Assembly (NCBI GenBank): GCA_942491535.1
Contig: CALOBV010000026.1
Span: forward strand, 248,001-312,000
Source: JAUVKT01 sp942491535
GTDB lineage: Bacteria; Bacteroidota; Bacteroidia; Bacteroidales; VadinHA17
Reading direction: 5' to 3'
DNA length: 64,000 nucleotides
Below, in pieces: positions 19,177 through 27,051 of this stretch; the first letter of the stretch is position 1; each line of letters opens with the position of its first letter. The translations under genes were made by a program, and so were the position numbers. Under the pieces are notes generated by a model. The model was not told the DNA's origin. It saw nothing but the letters and a program-made list of their open reading frames with translations, and ran no database searches.

Positions 19177-19641
19177 TTATTTGTGCATATATTCTTTGAT
19201 AATCTTCACTATCTTCTCCCTGGTCAATTCTGTATAAGGAGTCTCGTTAATTAACATTGCAGGAGCCTTATGGCACCATCCCATGCAGTTAGTTTCCAGG
19301 AGACTGAATTTGCCGTTAGAGGTTGTTTCTCCTACCTTTATCTTTAGCATATCCTCGAGAGTCTCAATAATATCGTTCTTCCCCTTCATAGAGCAGGTAA
19401 TAGTCTTACAAACTCTTACTACATATTCACCCCTTGGTTCGGTATCAAGGAAGGTATAGAACGACGCTGTGCCATATACTTCAGCAGCAGATATTTCCAA
19501 CTCCTTGGCTACCTCAACCATTACATCATCAGTCAGGTAGTTGTGCTTCTCTACCACACCCTGAAGGATGGGCAGTAAAGCATCTCTTTTATTCCCGTGA
19601 ACCGCAACAAGATCCTTGACTAAGTTTTCAGCTCGATACAT
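19177..19641 (-). CDS. NuoE-like [2Fe-2S] thioredoxin-fold subunit of the hydrogenase
   Basis: 154 residues, normal for NuoE/HydC/HndA. The helical N-terminus (LLPILQGVVEKHNYL) precedes the thioredoxin-like domain with the four cluster ligands C-x4-C (CKTITC) and C-x3-C (CMGWC). VYGTASFYTFL is the usual NuoE signature. It forms the diaphorase module with the NuoF-like subunit. It is the first gene of the operon; the leader contains an inverted repeat 43 bases upstream of the ATG. Confidence 0.92.
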   Translation of the reverse strand: MYRAENLVKDLVAVHGNKRDALLPILQGVVEKHNYLTDDVMVEVAKELEISAAEVYGTASFYTFLDTEPRGEYVVRVCKTITCSMKGKNDIIETLEDMLKIKVGETTSNGKFSLLETNCMGWCHKAPAMLINETPYTELTREKIVKIIKEYMHK

Positions 19642-20002
19642 TTTGTAAATTGGTTTAGTTTAATAAAAGCATTTAATTTTCTAACTGTTAAAAATATAAC
19701 AGTAAGCATAGGCAAAAGCTAGCAAAAATCATGTTTGTGTAATTTAAAATTATTCTAAAGAGTTGTCAGACTTTGTTTTAATCACCTGCTAAATAACAAC
19801 ATGAAGAAGGCATCGGTAAACAGACAGTGATCGGGTGCAAAAAAATTAATGACCCGGGTCATAGAATAAATAAGTATTCGGCACAATTATCTGAATAATA
19901 ATTCAAATTAGTGAAGAGCCCTATATTAATTACGAGAGTTAATTATTCATATCTTTAGTGTGTGTAATAATATGTAATGTAATGAAGTGATGTAATTTCT
20001 CA
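19642..20002. promoter_or_regulatory. Divergent control region, hydrogenase operon / pdxB
   Basis: This 361-base gene-free stretch separates two divergent transcripts. It holds a perfect inverted repeat ACTGTTA-N6-TAACAGT (19684-19703) in the hydrogenase leader, and a perfect 14-base palindrome ATGACCCGGGTCAT (19849-19862) near the middle. I see no consensus TTTG-N19-TAnnTTTG pair for either gene. A weak TATCTTTA lies near the pdxB side. Both symmetric sites are candidate operators, for example for redox control of the hydrogenase; no regulator is assigned. Confidence 0.45.
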
Positions 20003-21124
20003 ATGAAAGTTGTAATAGATAATAGAATTCCATTTATAAGAGGTTTAATGGAACCTATGGCCAGAGTCAATTATTTAGATGGCAGAAATATAGGAAAAGA
20101 AGATGTTACTGATGCAGATGCAATAATTATCAGGACAAGAACAAAGGCAGGTAAAGATCTGCTTGCAGGTACCTCAGTAAAGTATATTGGATCAGCTACA
20201 ATTGGGACAGATCATATCGATAAGGAATGGTGTAATCAGAACGGAATCCACTGCGCCTCCTCTCCAGGGTGTAACGCTGGCTCTGTAAACCAGTATATCT
20301 TATCGGCACTTACCATACTACAAAATAAGTTTAACTATAAGACCGGGAACACAACTATAGGTATAATAGGTGTTGGCAATGTTGGGACAAAAGTTGCATC
20401 GTCAGCTTCATTGCTTGGTTATAAAGTTTTATTAAATGACCCCCCGAGAGAAAGAAGGGAAGGCCCGGGTATATTTGTTTCGCTCGAAGAAATTACCAAG
20501 AAAGCAGATATAATAAGTGTCCATGTACCGCTAAGCATGGCAGGACAGGATAGAACTCATTTCCTGATTGACTCCGATCTTTTAGATAAAGCCAGAGATG
20601 GAGTTATAATAATTAACACCTCACGGGGAGGGGTAGTTAATGAAGAAGCTCTTCTGAATAGTCTGAATAACTCTAAGGTAAAGGCAAGTGTTACAGATGT
20701 ATGGGAGAGAGAACCTAATATTAACATGGAATTGCTTCAAAAATCCACAATTGCCACTCCTCATATTGCTGGTTACTCACTCGATGGCAAATTAAAGGCA
20801 ACTTCAATGATCCTCGAAGATTTTGTGCGCTATTTCAATTTGCCTGATAATATTAAATACCAGGGCAATCTACCACCTCCGGATAGTCCGATAATCCGAC
20901 TTAAATTATCTTCTGATATATATAGTATAATTGGCAAAGCCATCCTGCAGACTTATCCTATTATGGATGACCATCACCTGCTCCTTAAAAACCCGGAGAA
21001 TTTTGAAGAATTAAGAAATAGCTACGGGCTAAGAAGGGAATTCGATTCGTATACAATTATTAATGCCCACCGGGTGCAAAAGAAATCCTCGGCAAACTGG
21101 GGTTTAGAATATGTTAATAAGTGA
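20003..21124 (+). CDS. pdxB: 4-phosphoerythronate dehydrogenase
   Basis: 373 residues. It is a D-2-hydroxyacid dehydrogenase with the NAD-binding GIIGVGNVGTKVA motif, ending strand Asp, and the catalytic Arg (NTSRGGVVNEEAL), Glu/Asp and His (ATPHIAGYSLDGKLKATSM) regions. The early VIIRTRTKAGKDLL, the SSPGCNAGSVNQYI block and the C-terminal dimerisation extension are PdxB-specific. It oxidises 4-phospho-D-erythronate in the DXP-independent arm of pyridoxal 5'-phosphate synthesis. Single gene, divergent from the hydrogenase operon; it converges on the SDR gene. Confidence 0.9.
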   Translation: MKVVIDNRIPFIRGLMEPMARVNYLDGRNIGKEDVTDADAIIIRTRTKAGKDLLAGTSVKYIGSATIGTDHIDKEWCNQNGIHCASSPGCNAGSVNQYILSALTILQNKFNYKTGNTTIGIIGVGNVGTKVASSASLLGYKVLLNDPPRERREGPGIFVSLEEITKKADIISVHVPLSMAGQDRTHFLIDSDLLDKARDGVIIINTSRGGVVNEEALLNSLNNSKVKASVTDVWEREPNINMELLQKSTIATPHIAGYSLDGKLKATSMILEDFVRYFNLPDNIKYQGNLPPPDSPIIRLKLSSDIYSIIGKAILQTYPIMDDHHLLLKNPENFEELRNSYGLRREFDSYTIINAHRVQKKSSANWGLEYVNK

Positions 21125-21146
21125 AGAGCCTGTTCAGCATCCAGAG

Positions 21147-21941
21147 TTAAAATCCATAAACAGAAAATCCACCGTCAACAGCGACTGTCTGACCTGTTAT
21201 ATATGATGCTGCAGGCATACACAGAAAGGCAACCAGTGAGGATACCTCATCAACCTCCCCCACCCTGTGCATTGGTGTCCGGGAGAGAACCTCTTCCAGG
21301 TAATCCTTATTACCCAGCACACCCGCTACAAGAGGTGTATTGATATACCAGGGTGCAACACAATTTACTCTTATTCCATCCGGTGCCCATTCAGCAGCCA
21401 GGTTCTTTGTTAACTGTACCAGTGCAGCTTTTGTCATACCATAAATCGATCCTGATCTGACATGCTTAAGCCCGGCAACTGAAGATAAATTAACAACAGA
21501 TGCATATTTTGATTTTCTTAATTCCGGGTATAGTTCCTGAGACAACTTGAAAGCAGAGATAAGATTAGTGTCGATAATATGTTTTAACTCATCATCGCTG
21601 TACTCTACTGTAAGCTTCCTGATATTTGTTCCAACATTATTAACCAGGATATCCAGGCTGCCGGTAAAACTCTTTACATATTTAATCAATTTCTCCCTGT
21701 CTCTTGCCTTACTGAGGTCTGCCTCAAAAACATTGATTTTTGAATTCAACCCGGTGTCAAATTCCCCGAATGTCTTGGCATCCCTTGCTACAGTAATCAC
21801 ATCTGCTCCAAGGGCTGCAAACTCCAATGTCCACCTGCTATCTTTCATACATACTATATTTTTGCTATATCTTCCGATTCCTCTTGTTCCTCCTGTAACA
21901 AGAGCCAGCTTATTTTTTAGCAACCACCTGTTCTTATCCAT
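21147..21941 (-). CDS. SDR-family oxidoreductase (tropinone-reductase-like) with an insertion after the glycine motif
   Basis: 264 residues. The NAD(P) motif TGGTRGIG, the NNVGT turn, the catalytic Ser (NLSSVAG), the Y-x-x-x-K (YGMTKAALVQL) and the C-terminal YITGQTVAVDGG are all present, placing it with tropinone-reductase-like 3-oxoacyl/ketone reductases. The substrate is unknown. Between GIG and FAALGADV there are 17 residues (RYSKNIVCMKDSRWTLE), where relatives have about six, so roughly 11 extra residues sit in the first cofactor-binding helix. Its ATG overlaps the penicillin acylase stop by one base (TAATG), so the genes are coupled. Confidence 0.88.
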   Translation of the reverse strand: MDKNRWLLKNKLALVTGGTRGIGRYSKNIVCMKDSRWTLEFAALGADVITVARDAKTFGEFDTGLNSKINVFEADLSKARDREKLIKYVKSFTGSLDILVNNVGTNIRKLTVEYSDDELKHIIDTNLISAFKLSQELYPELRKSKYASVVNLSSVAGLKHVRSGSIYGMTKAALVQLTKNLAAEWAPDGIRVNCVAPWYINTPLVAGVLGNKDYLEEVLSRTPMHRVGEVDEVSSLVAFLCMPAASYITGQTVAVDGGFSVYGF

Positions 21942-24328
21942 TATTTTTCCTCCGAAATTAACATTAACTTATACTTTGTTGACGCTTCAACCGCCTCTCG
22001 TGTAAAATGATCTTTATAAAACTCATCATTGCAATACTTTTCGATCTGAGAACAATAAAACTCTGATGAGGGAACACCTGAAATACCCGTGGGTATTACC
22101 GAATATGACTCATCCCAGTCTGCAGGATTATAAACATGTCTTTCTGAGGCCCCGTGATTAATAACAAAATTACGGGTATATGAATAGGGAGAAACAGTAT
22201 GGTCAGATCCGCCAACTCTGAAAGCTCCGACATTTAAATTAAACAGGCGATCCAGTATCTTTACAGAAGCCATCGGGTGCTCGGCAGTAAATTTATGGAT
22301 ATCTCCCCATATCCATCCTGAAGTATCTCCTGAGTAGGTCTCGGTAAGTAGCTTAATGGTATTATGAAATGAAGTAAGCATTATAGATTCAAGATCCTCA
22401 ATCTCCTCCGTATCCTTATTGTCGATAAATAGTTTATGCTCACCTGAAAACAACATAAAAAGGTAGTATTCCTTGATATTTCCACTTAATTCCCTGTAAA
22501 AGTCACCCATATCATCAGCAAGTAAATCAGTCTTAAGCACAGTTACATAATATTCGAAAAATGTCGGACAAAACAAATCAGGCGACATCACATAGTCCCA
22601 TTCAGCCAGTGCATCTGCCACTTCCTTCTCCAGTCCATCAAGCTCAGACTTAGATAGGGCTTCCATCAAATAAGGCACAATCAATTCTACCTTCTTTGAC
22701 TTTCTGTCACATATCATCCTTTTAAAATCATCTATTCCAAAAACTTCTTTTTCGCCTAACATCTCCCTGATCCTGTTTATACGATAAGGTCTTGAATAAT
22801 AAGTGCCGATATAATATGGATAGTCATTATTTACAGTCTTGTTATTAGCAGACGAAACGCTTCCACCATCAGGATTATAGGCATATGGAAGCTGGTCGTG
22901 AGAGACATAAGCCTTCCAGTCGTAGAGCGAAGTATCACCCGGCATTATTAAAGCACCATGTTGTTCCCTGATAGCTACTCCGCCACCAGTATGTAATCCA
23001 ATATTCCCGTCAACATCGGCATATATAAAATTCTGACTTATTGCATTGAACGATGAGATAGCTTCATCAAATTCAGCCCAGTTTCCAGCCCTGTTCAGAA
23101 GGTAGACCGATTTAACCTCATTGCTATAATCATTACCCGACCATCGCATGCTTAGCTCTGCATCCTTAATATTTCTAAACGCAGAAATTATAGGGCCGCG
23201 GTGAGTATATCGGATTTCACGCTCTACCTCTTCCTTACCAGTACTAATAATTTCTTTTTCAATACTGATATCCTGCCACTCGCCATCCAGGAAATACTTT
23301 GAACCATCTTCATTTAATGTTTCCTTGTAAAGATCTATATCATCTACCATAAGATTGGTCATGCCCCATGCTATTTTTTCATTATGACCTGCAACTACAA
23401 AAGGTTGTCCAGGCACTACAACACCAGTTACGTTTAGTTTGCCTGGAACTACCTGGTGCATCTGTATCCAGATGCCGGGGCTGCTAAGACCCAGGTGCAT
23501 ATCGTTTGAAAACAAGGGTAAACCTGTTTCGCTGCGCTCGCCGCTTACCGCCCAGTTATTACTACCTGTAAAAGAGGTAAGTCCCAGCTCAGCAGTCCTG
23601 TCCATCGCACTTACAGCAGAGCCAACATCTGCCAGCAATGCCTTATCCAGCTTAAAGTCAGGAAATACTGTCGTTCCTGTATAATCATAGAAGGGTATCA
23701 GTTTCTTGCTTATTTCTTCTCCCAGGGCCTCAATCATCTTGTAAGTGGAGACATCACCCGATAGATTGCCTGATGCCAGATCCCATCCCATATATCCAAT
23801 AATATTTGCTGTATACTCTGCCGACCATGGTTCAGGCTTATATCTTAATATTTTGAACTCAGGAGGAAGGTTATTACCGGCCTGTTCTATATACTGATTA
23901 ACCCCATCCACAAAGCTGTTTATACATGAAAGTATTTCAGTATCCATTGATTCAATAACCATCTTTGACTTATCATCCATTCTCAAAGAGCGAAGAAAGA
24001 GATCTGTCTCAATATAGCCATCCCCAAAAATCTCTGATAATCTGCCCGTAGTTGCTCTTCTGATAAGATCCATCTGCCATAACCTCTCCTGGGCCATTAC
24101 ATAACCAACTGCCATATATAGATCATCCTCATTTTCGGCATATATATGAGGCATGCCGCGCTCGTCACGAATCACCTCAACCTTATCTGACAATCCTGAC
24201 AGTTCAATTTCTCCTTCATATAAGGGCTTGCCCGAGTTATTAATTCGTTGAACAACAACAAATACTATTATAAGGGCAAGAACAATTAATGTTGCAATTG
24301 CCACTAAAACTTTCTTTAATACTTTCAT
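21941..24328 (-). CDS. Penicillin acylase family protein (Ntn hydrolase)
   Basis: 795 residues. An N-terminal membrane anchor or uncleaved signal (about 5-27) leads to an alpha chain, the autoprocessing site TGSNNWAVSGERS (the Ser becomes the N-terminal nucleophile of the beta chain, about residue 256), and a long beta chain containing SNDMHLGLSSPGIW and the C-terminal ASERHVYNPADWDES block. Relatives hydrolyse acyl amides, including acyl-homoserine lactones, beta-lactam side chains and bile-type conjugates. The substrate cannot be told. Probably periplasmic. First gene of a two-gene unit with the SDR. Confidence 0.9.
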   Translation of the reverse strand: MKVLKKVLVAIATLIVLALIIVFVVVQRINNSGKPLYEGEIELSGLSDKVEVIRDERGMPHIYAENEDDLYMAVGYVMAQERLWQMDLIRRATTGRLSEIFGDGYIETDLFLRSLRMDDKSKMVIESMDTEILSCINSFVDGVNQYIEQAGNNLPPEFKILRYKPEPWSAEYTANIIGYMGWDLASGNLSGDVSTYKMIEALGEEISKKLIPFYDYTGTTVFPDFKLDKALLADVGSAVSAMDRTAELGLTSFTGSNNWAVSGERSETGLPLFSNDMHLGLSSPGIWIQMHQVVPGKLNVTGVVVPGQPFVVAGHNEKIAWGMTNLMVDDIDLYKETLNEDGSKYFLDGEWQDISIEKEIISTGKEEVEREIRYTHRGPIISAFRNIKDAELSMRWSGNDYSNEVKSVYLLNRAGNWAEFDEAISSFNAISQNFIYADVDGNIGLHTGGGVAIREQHGALIMPGDTSLYDWKAYVSHDQLPYAYNPDGGSVSSANNKTVNNDYPYYIGTYYSRPYRINRIREMLGEKEVFGIDDFKRMICDRKSKKVELIVPYLMEALSKSELDGLEKEVADALAEWDYVMSPDLFCPTFFEYYVTVLKTDLLADDMGDFYRELSGNIKEYYLFMLFSGEHKLFIDNKDTEEIEDLESIMLTSFHNTIKLLTETYSGDTSGWIWGDIHKFTAEHPMASVKILDRLFNLNVGAFRVGGSDHTVSPYSYTRNFVINHGASERHVYNPADWDESYSVIPTGISGVPSSEFYCSQIEKYCNDEFYKDHFTREAVEASTKYKLMLISEEK

Positions 24329-24386
24329 ATCTTAAGAATTAGAATAGATGAAGATACAAATTTTGAAGTATTGTAAAAATCGCCTA

Positions 24387-25526
24387 CTATTTCAACGATG
24401 ATATAAAAATATCTGCAAGTTTGACCGGGTCTATACGCAGAAGGGTTGTATTTGTTTTAGGATAAAATACTCCGCCGTTCGAAGCAGGAAGATCAATGTT
24501 TCTCTCTGCAAGTCTTGATCTGTACTGATCCGGATTAGTAACGTTTACCCTCATCTTGAAAACGTTTGTCCCATTTTCTATAGTTGAAATATCGAACTCC
24601 GTACGCTTGTTTAGTATCTTACTGAATACTTTAAATCTACCCAGGGCTTCCTGGTAATCAGGGAGAAATGAATCTGCCGAGTTAAGAGCAACCGAGGCAA
24701 AAGGCCAGGCCTGGGGCATTCCGCCTCCAAACATCCTTCTTGTATGGTAGAGACCTTCGGTAAATTCTTTTGTCCCACATAGAACGGCACCCGATGCAGC
24801 ATTAAAATCCTTGTAAAGCGAAATATATACTGTATCAAACAGAGCCGCAAAATCAGATGCAGGTATACCGGAGTGTGCTACAACATTAAATAATCTTGCG
24901 CCATCCAGGTGCATCCTGATACCCATACTGCGGGCATATTCAGATATAAGCTGCATCTCTTTGAAGTCGAACATCTCGTTATTCTTTCTTTTTACGGGCG
25001 ATTCAATGGATATAGCACCAATGCCTGTCTTAACCCTGCCTGAAATGGTTGTGTCGACAACAGCCTTTACATCATCGAGTGTAAACGAGGTCTTTCCGGG
25101 TGCCAGGGGAATAAGGTTCAGGTTACAGAGTGTCTGTGCCCCATCGCCTGTATCGTTATATACATGACTAACAGACTGCAGGAGTACCCTTCTGTTATTG
25201 CCTGCATGCTTCATCAGTGCAATATTATTCGCCATTGTTCCGGTTGGCATAAAAATTCCCGATTCCATCCCGAGCATCCTGGCAAATTTCTTCTCCATCT
25301 TTTCAACCACGCCAAAATTGGAATAGTTATCGACTATGTCCGGTCCCTTGCAGATCCTGAATAAAAGATCTGAATATTCCTCGGGGCTCAGATCGAGTCC
25401 GTCCCTTGTAAACTGTACCCTGGTTGAGCTGCTACTATTACCCAGACCCGGTAGACCCGCACTTAATAATATCGGTGCACCTGCCAGTGCAATACTGTTT
25501 CTTCTTAAGAATTTTCTACGATTCAT
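24387..25526 (-). CDS. Tat-exported threonine-aldolase-like PLP enzyme
   Basis: About 379 residues from the ATG at 25526. This start gives a twin-arginine signal (MNRRKFLRRNSIALAGAP), and the 36 bases of open frame upstream add nothing sensible. The beta-eliminating-lyase fold is seen: GTMANNIALMKHAG, HVYNDTGDGAQTL, ISIESPVKRKN, MHLDGARLFN with its Asp, and the PLP lysine in SLYKDFNAASGAVLCG. Low-specificity threonine aldolases split L-threonine to glycine and acetaldehyde. A Tat-exported, folded PLP enzyme in the periplasm is unusual. It lies between the acylase and the amidohydrolase-like gene on the same strand. Confidence 0.87.
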   Translation of the reverse strand: MNRRKFLRRNSIALAGAPILLSAGLPGLGNSSSSTRVQFTRDGLDLSPEEYSDLLFRICKGPDIVDNYSNFGVVEKMEKKFARMLGMESGIFMPTGTMANNIALMKHAGNNRRVLLQSVSHVYNDTGDGAQTLCNLNLIPLAPGKTSFTLDDVKAVVDTTISGRVKTGIGAISIESPVKRKNNEMFDFKEMQLISEYARSMGIRMHLDGARLFNVVAHSGIPASDFAALFDTVYISLYKDFNAASGAVLCGTKEFTEGLYHTRRMFGGGMPQAWPFASVALNSADSFLPDYQEALGRFKVFSKILNKRTEFDISTIENGTNVFKMRVNVTNPDQYRSRLAERNIDLPASNGGVFYPKTNTTLLRIDPVKLADIFISSLK

Positions 25527-25593
25527 AATTGTTGTTGTTTTTGTCCTTGCTCCCCCTTTCAAGGGGGTTGGGGGGATGTTTAACTCTTTGCCC

Positions 25594-26931
25594 TTACCTC
25601 TTTGCCCTTACCTCTTCGCTCAATATCTTACCATTCAAAATGATATGTCCAATTTTTCTCAGGTGCGATAACGAATCCAGTGGATTCTCATCCAGAATCA
25701 GTATATCAGCGCAATAATCTTTTTCAATCCTACCTTTCTTCCAGCCATATGCTTCTGCAAAATTTGTTGTTGCTGTAGCTATAACTTCCCTGTTGCTCAA
25801 TCCTGCACGGCTTAGTAATTCCAGTTCAGTATGAAACGATATTCCCGGCATCGTACCCCATACATCTGCAGCACTACCCGAGAGGAATTTTACTCCTGCC
25901 CTGTAGTAAGCGTTTGTGAGCTCCATCTGCTTTATAGCCATCTTTGTATAGGCCGCCTGGTATATGGGATCATAATTATGATTTCCGGTCTGCTTATCTG
26001 CCGGGTTATTTATATCGTCAGCATTAATCATATATGCCAGGGGATCATCCCAGGGATTATTATGATCAGGAAGATCAAGATAGAGGAGGCTCAGGGTCGG
26101 AATTACAAATCCATCATAACTGGCCAGCATTCTTGCATGTTCAAGGAATATCGTACTGGATGTGTCTATATTACTGAGGTACCTGTAGTACTGCCATTTT
26201 GGAGAATCCAGTTCGTCACTGAATGGTTCTGCAGCTACAGCTTTTTGCAACTCAGGCGGAGCCATATCCAGGGAGTATCTTGTTATATGCACAAAGGATT
26301 CCACGCCCAATGAAGACGCCTCTTTGTAGGAGGTAAAGCCAAGTTCGCCAATAGTGGCAATTTCGTATTGATCAGCCAGATCAACACAAAGTTTTACCTG
26401 TTCGGGGCTAAGGTTATACATCAGTAACATAAGCTTGAAATCGGCTTCTGAAGCCTGGCTAAAAGCCTCCCTTATTTCATCATCGCTTTGAGGAATATCT
26501 CCTGCTTCACCCATCAGGAATATACCTGGAGAAGGATTTCCATCCAGGAACAACTCTCCCCTTCTCAATGATTCAACACCTACTATAGTTGTAACACCGG
26601 CCTCCAGGTAAGCACTGGCATAATCCTGGTTATTAATTGTACCGAAACCATCAATAAGGCCGGGAACAATAAATTTGCCCCTGGCGCTAATCTCAATACA
26701 ATTCTCGGGGAAAATCACATCATCGTCAAGCTGACCATAATCAATTATCATTGAGTCTTTTATCAGAATATAGCTATTCTCGATATCAGCATTATTTGTG
26801 CCCCTGTCAGAAGTATTAATTATTGTTCCCCCTTTAATCACAAGATATTTATCGGCTGGTTTATGTGTGCATCCGATAATGATTATTGATAACACAGTGA
26901 TAACCAGTAATGCAGGTCTAAACATATTCAA
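25594..26931 (-). CDS. Amidohydrolase-family lipoprotein lacking key metal ligands
   Basis: 445 residues with a lipoprotein signal (SIIIIGC). The fold signature is clear: FIVPGLID, then LEAGVTTIVGVESLRRG, and at the C-terminus ELELLSRAGLSNREVIATATTNFAEAYGWKKGRIEKDYCADILILD, as in imidazolonepropionase-like amidohydrolases. However, the H-x-H metal pair that should follow PGLID is Gly-Phe-Gly (residues 95-97), and the usual GTDA aspartate block reads GSAAD. The catalytic metal site is therefore probably lost, which suggests a binding protein or pseudoenzyme. The last residues (EEVRAKR) derive from a short tandem word (AAGGGCAAAGAGGT) that continues downstream. Confidence 0.82.
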   Translation of the reverse strand: MNMFRPALLVITVLSIIIIGCTHKPADKYLVIKGGTIINTSDRGTNNADIENSYILIKDSMIIDYGQLDDDVIFPENCIEISARGKFIVPGLIDGFGTINNQDYASAYLEAGVTTIVGVESLRRGELFLDGNPSPGIFLMGEAGDIPQSDDEIREAFSQASEADFKLMLLMYNLSPEQVKLCVDLADQYEIATIGELGFTSYKEASSLGVESFVHITRYSLDMAPPELQKAVAAEPFSDELDSPKWQYYRYLSNIDTSSTIFLEHARMLASYDGFVIPTLSLLYLDLPDHNNPWDDPLAYMINADDINNPADKQTGNHNYDPIYQAAYTKMAIKQMELTNAYYRAGVKFLSGSAADVWGTMPGISFHTELELLSRAGLSNREVIATATTNFAEAYGWKKGRIEKDYCADILILDENPLDSLSHLRKIGHIILNGKILSEEVRAKR

Positions 26932-27051
26932 TATTTTTCCTACAAGGTATCTATTTTTCTGTCTGGCTCAAAATAACAATAAGGACCTGCCGGTTAAAAG
27001 GCAAGCCCTTATTTTACAGACCCTAAAATTAAATTAATTAGAAACCTATTA

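Noticed and set aside
21547..22005. 152-codon open frame antisense to the SDR and acylase genes
   Set aside because: It spans the coupled stop/start of two well-supported genes and has no recognisable motif.
25831..26313. 160-codon open frame antisense to the amidohydrolase-like gene
   Set aside because: Low-complexity Ile/Tyr-rich translation; the opposite strand encodes a clear family member.
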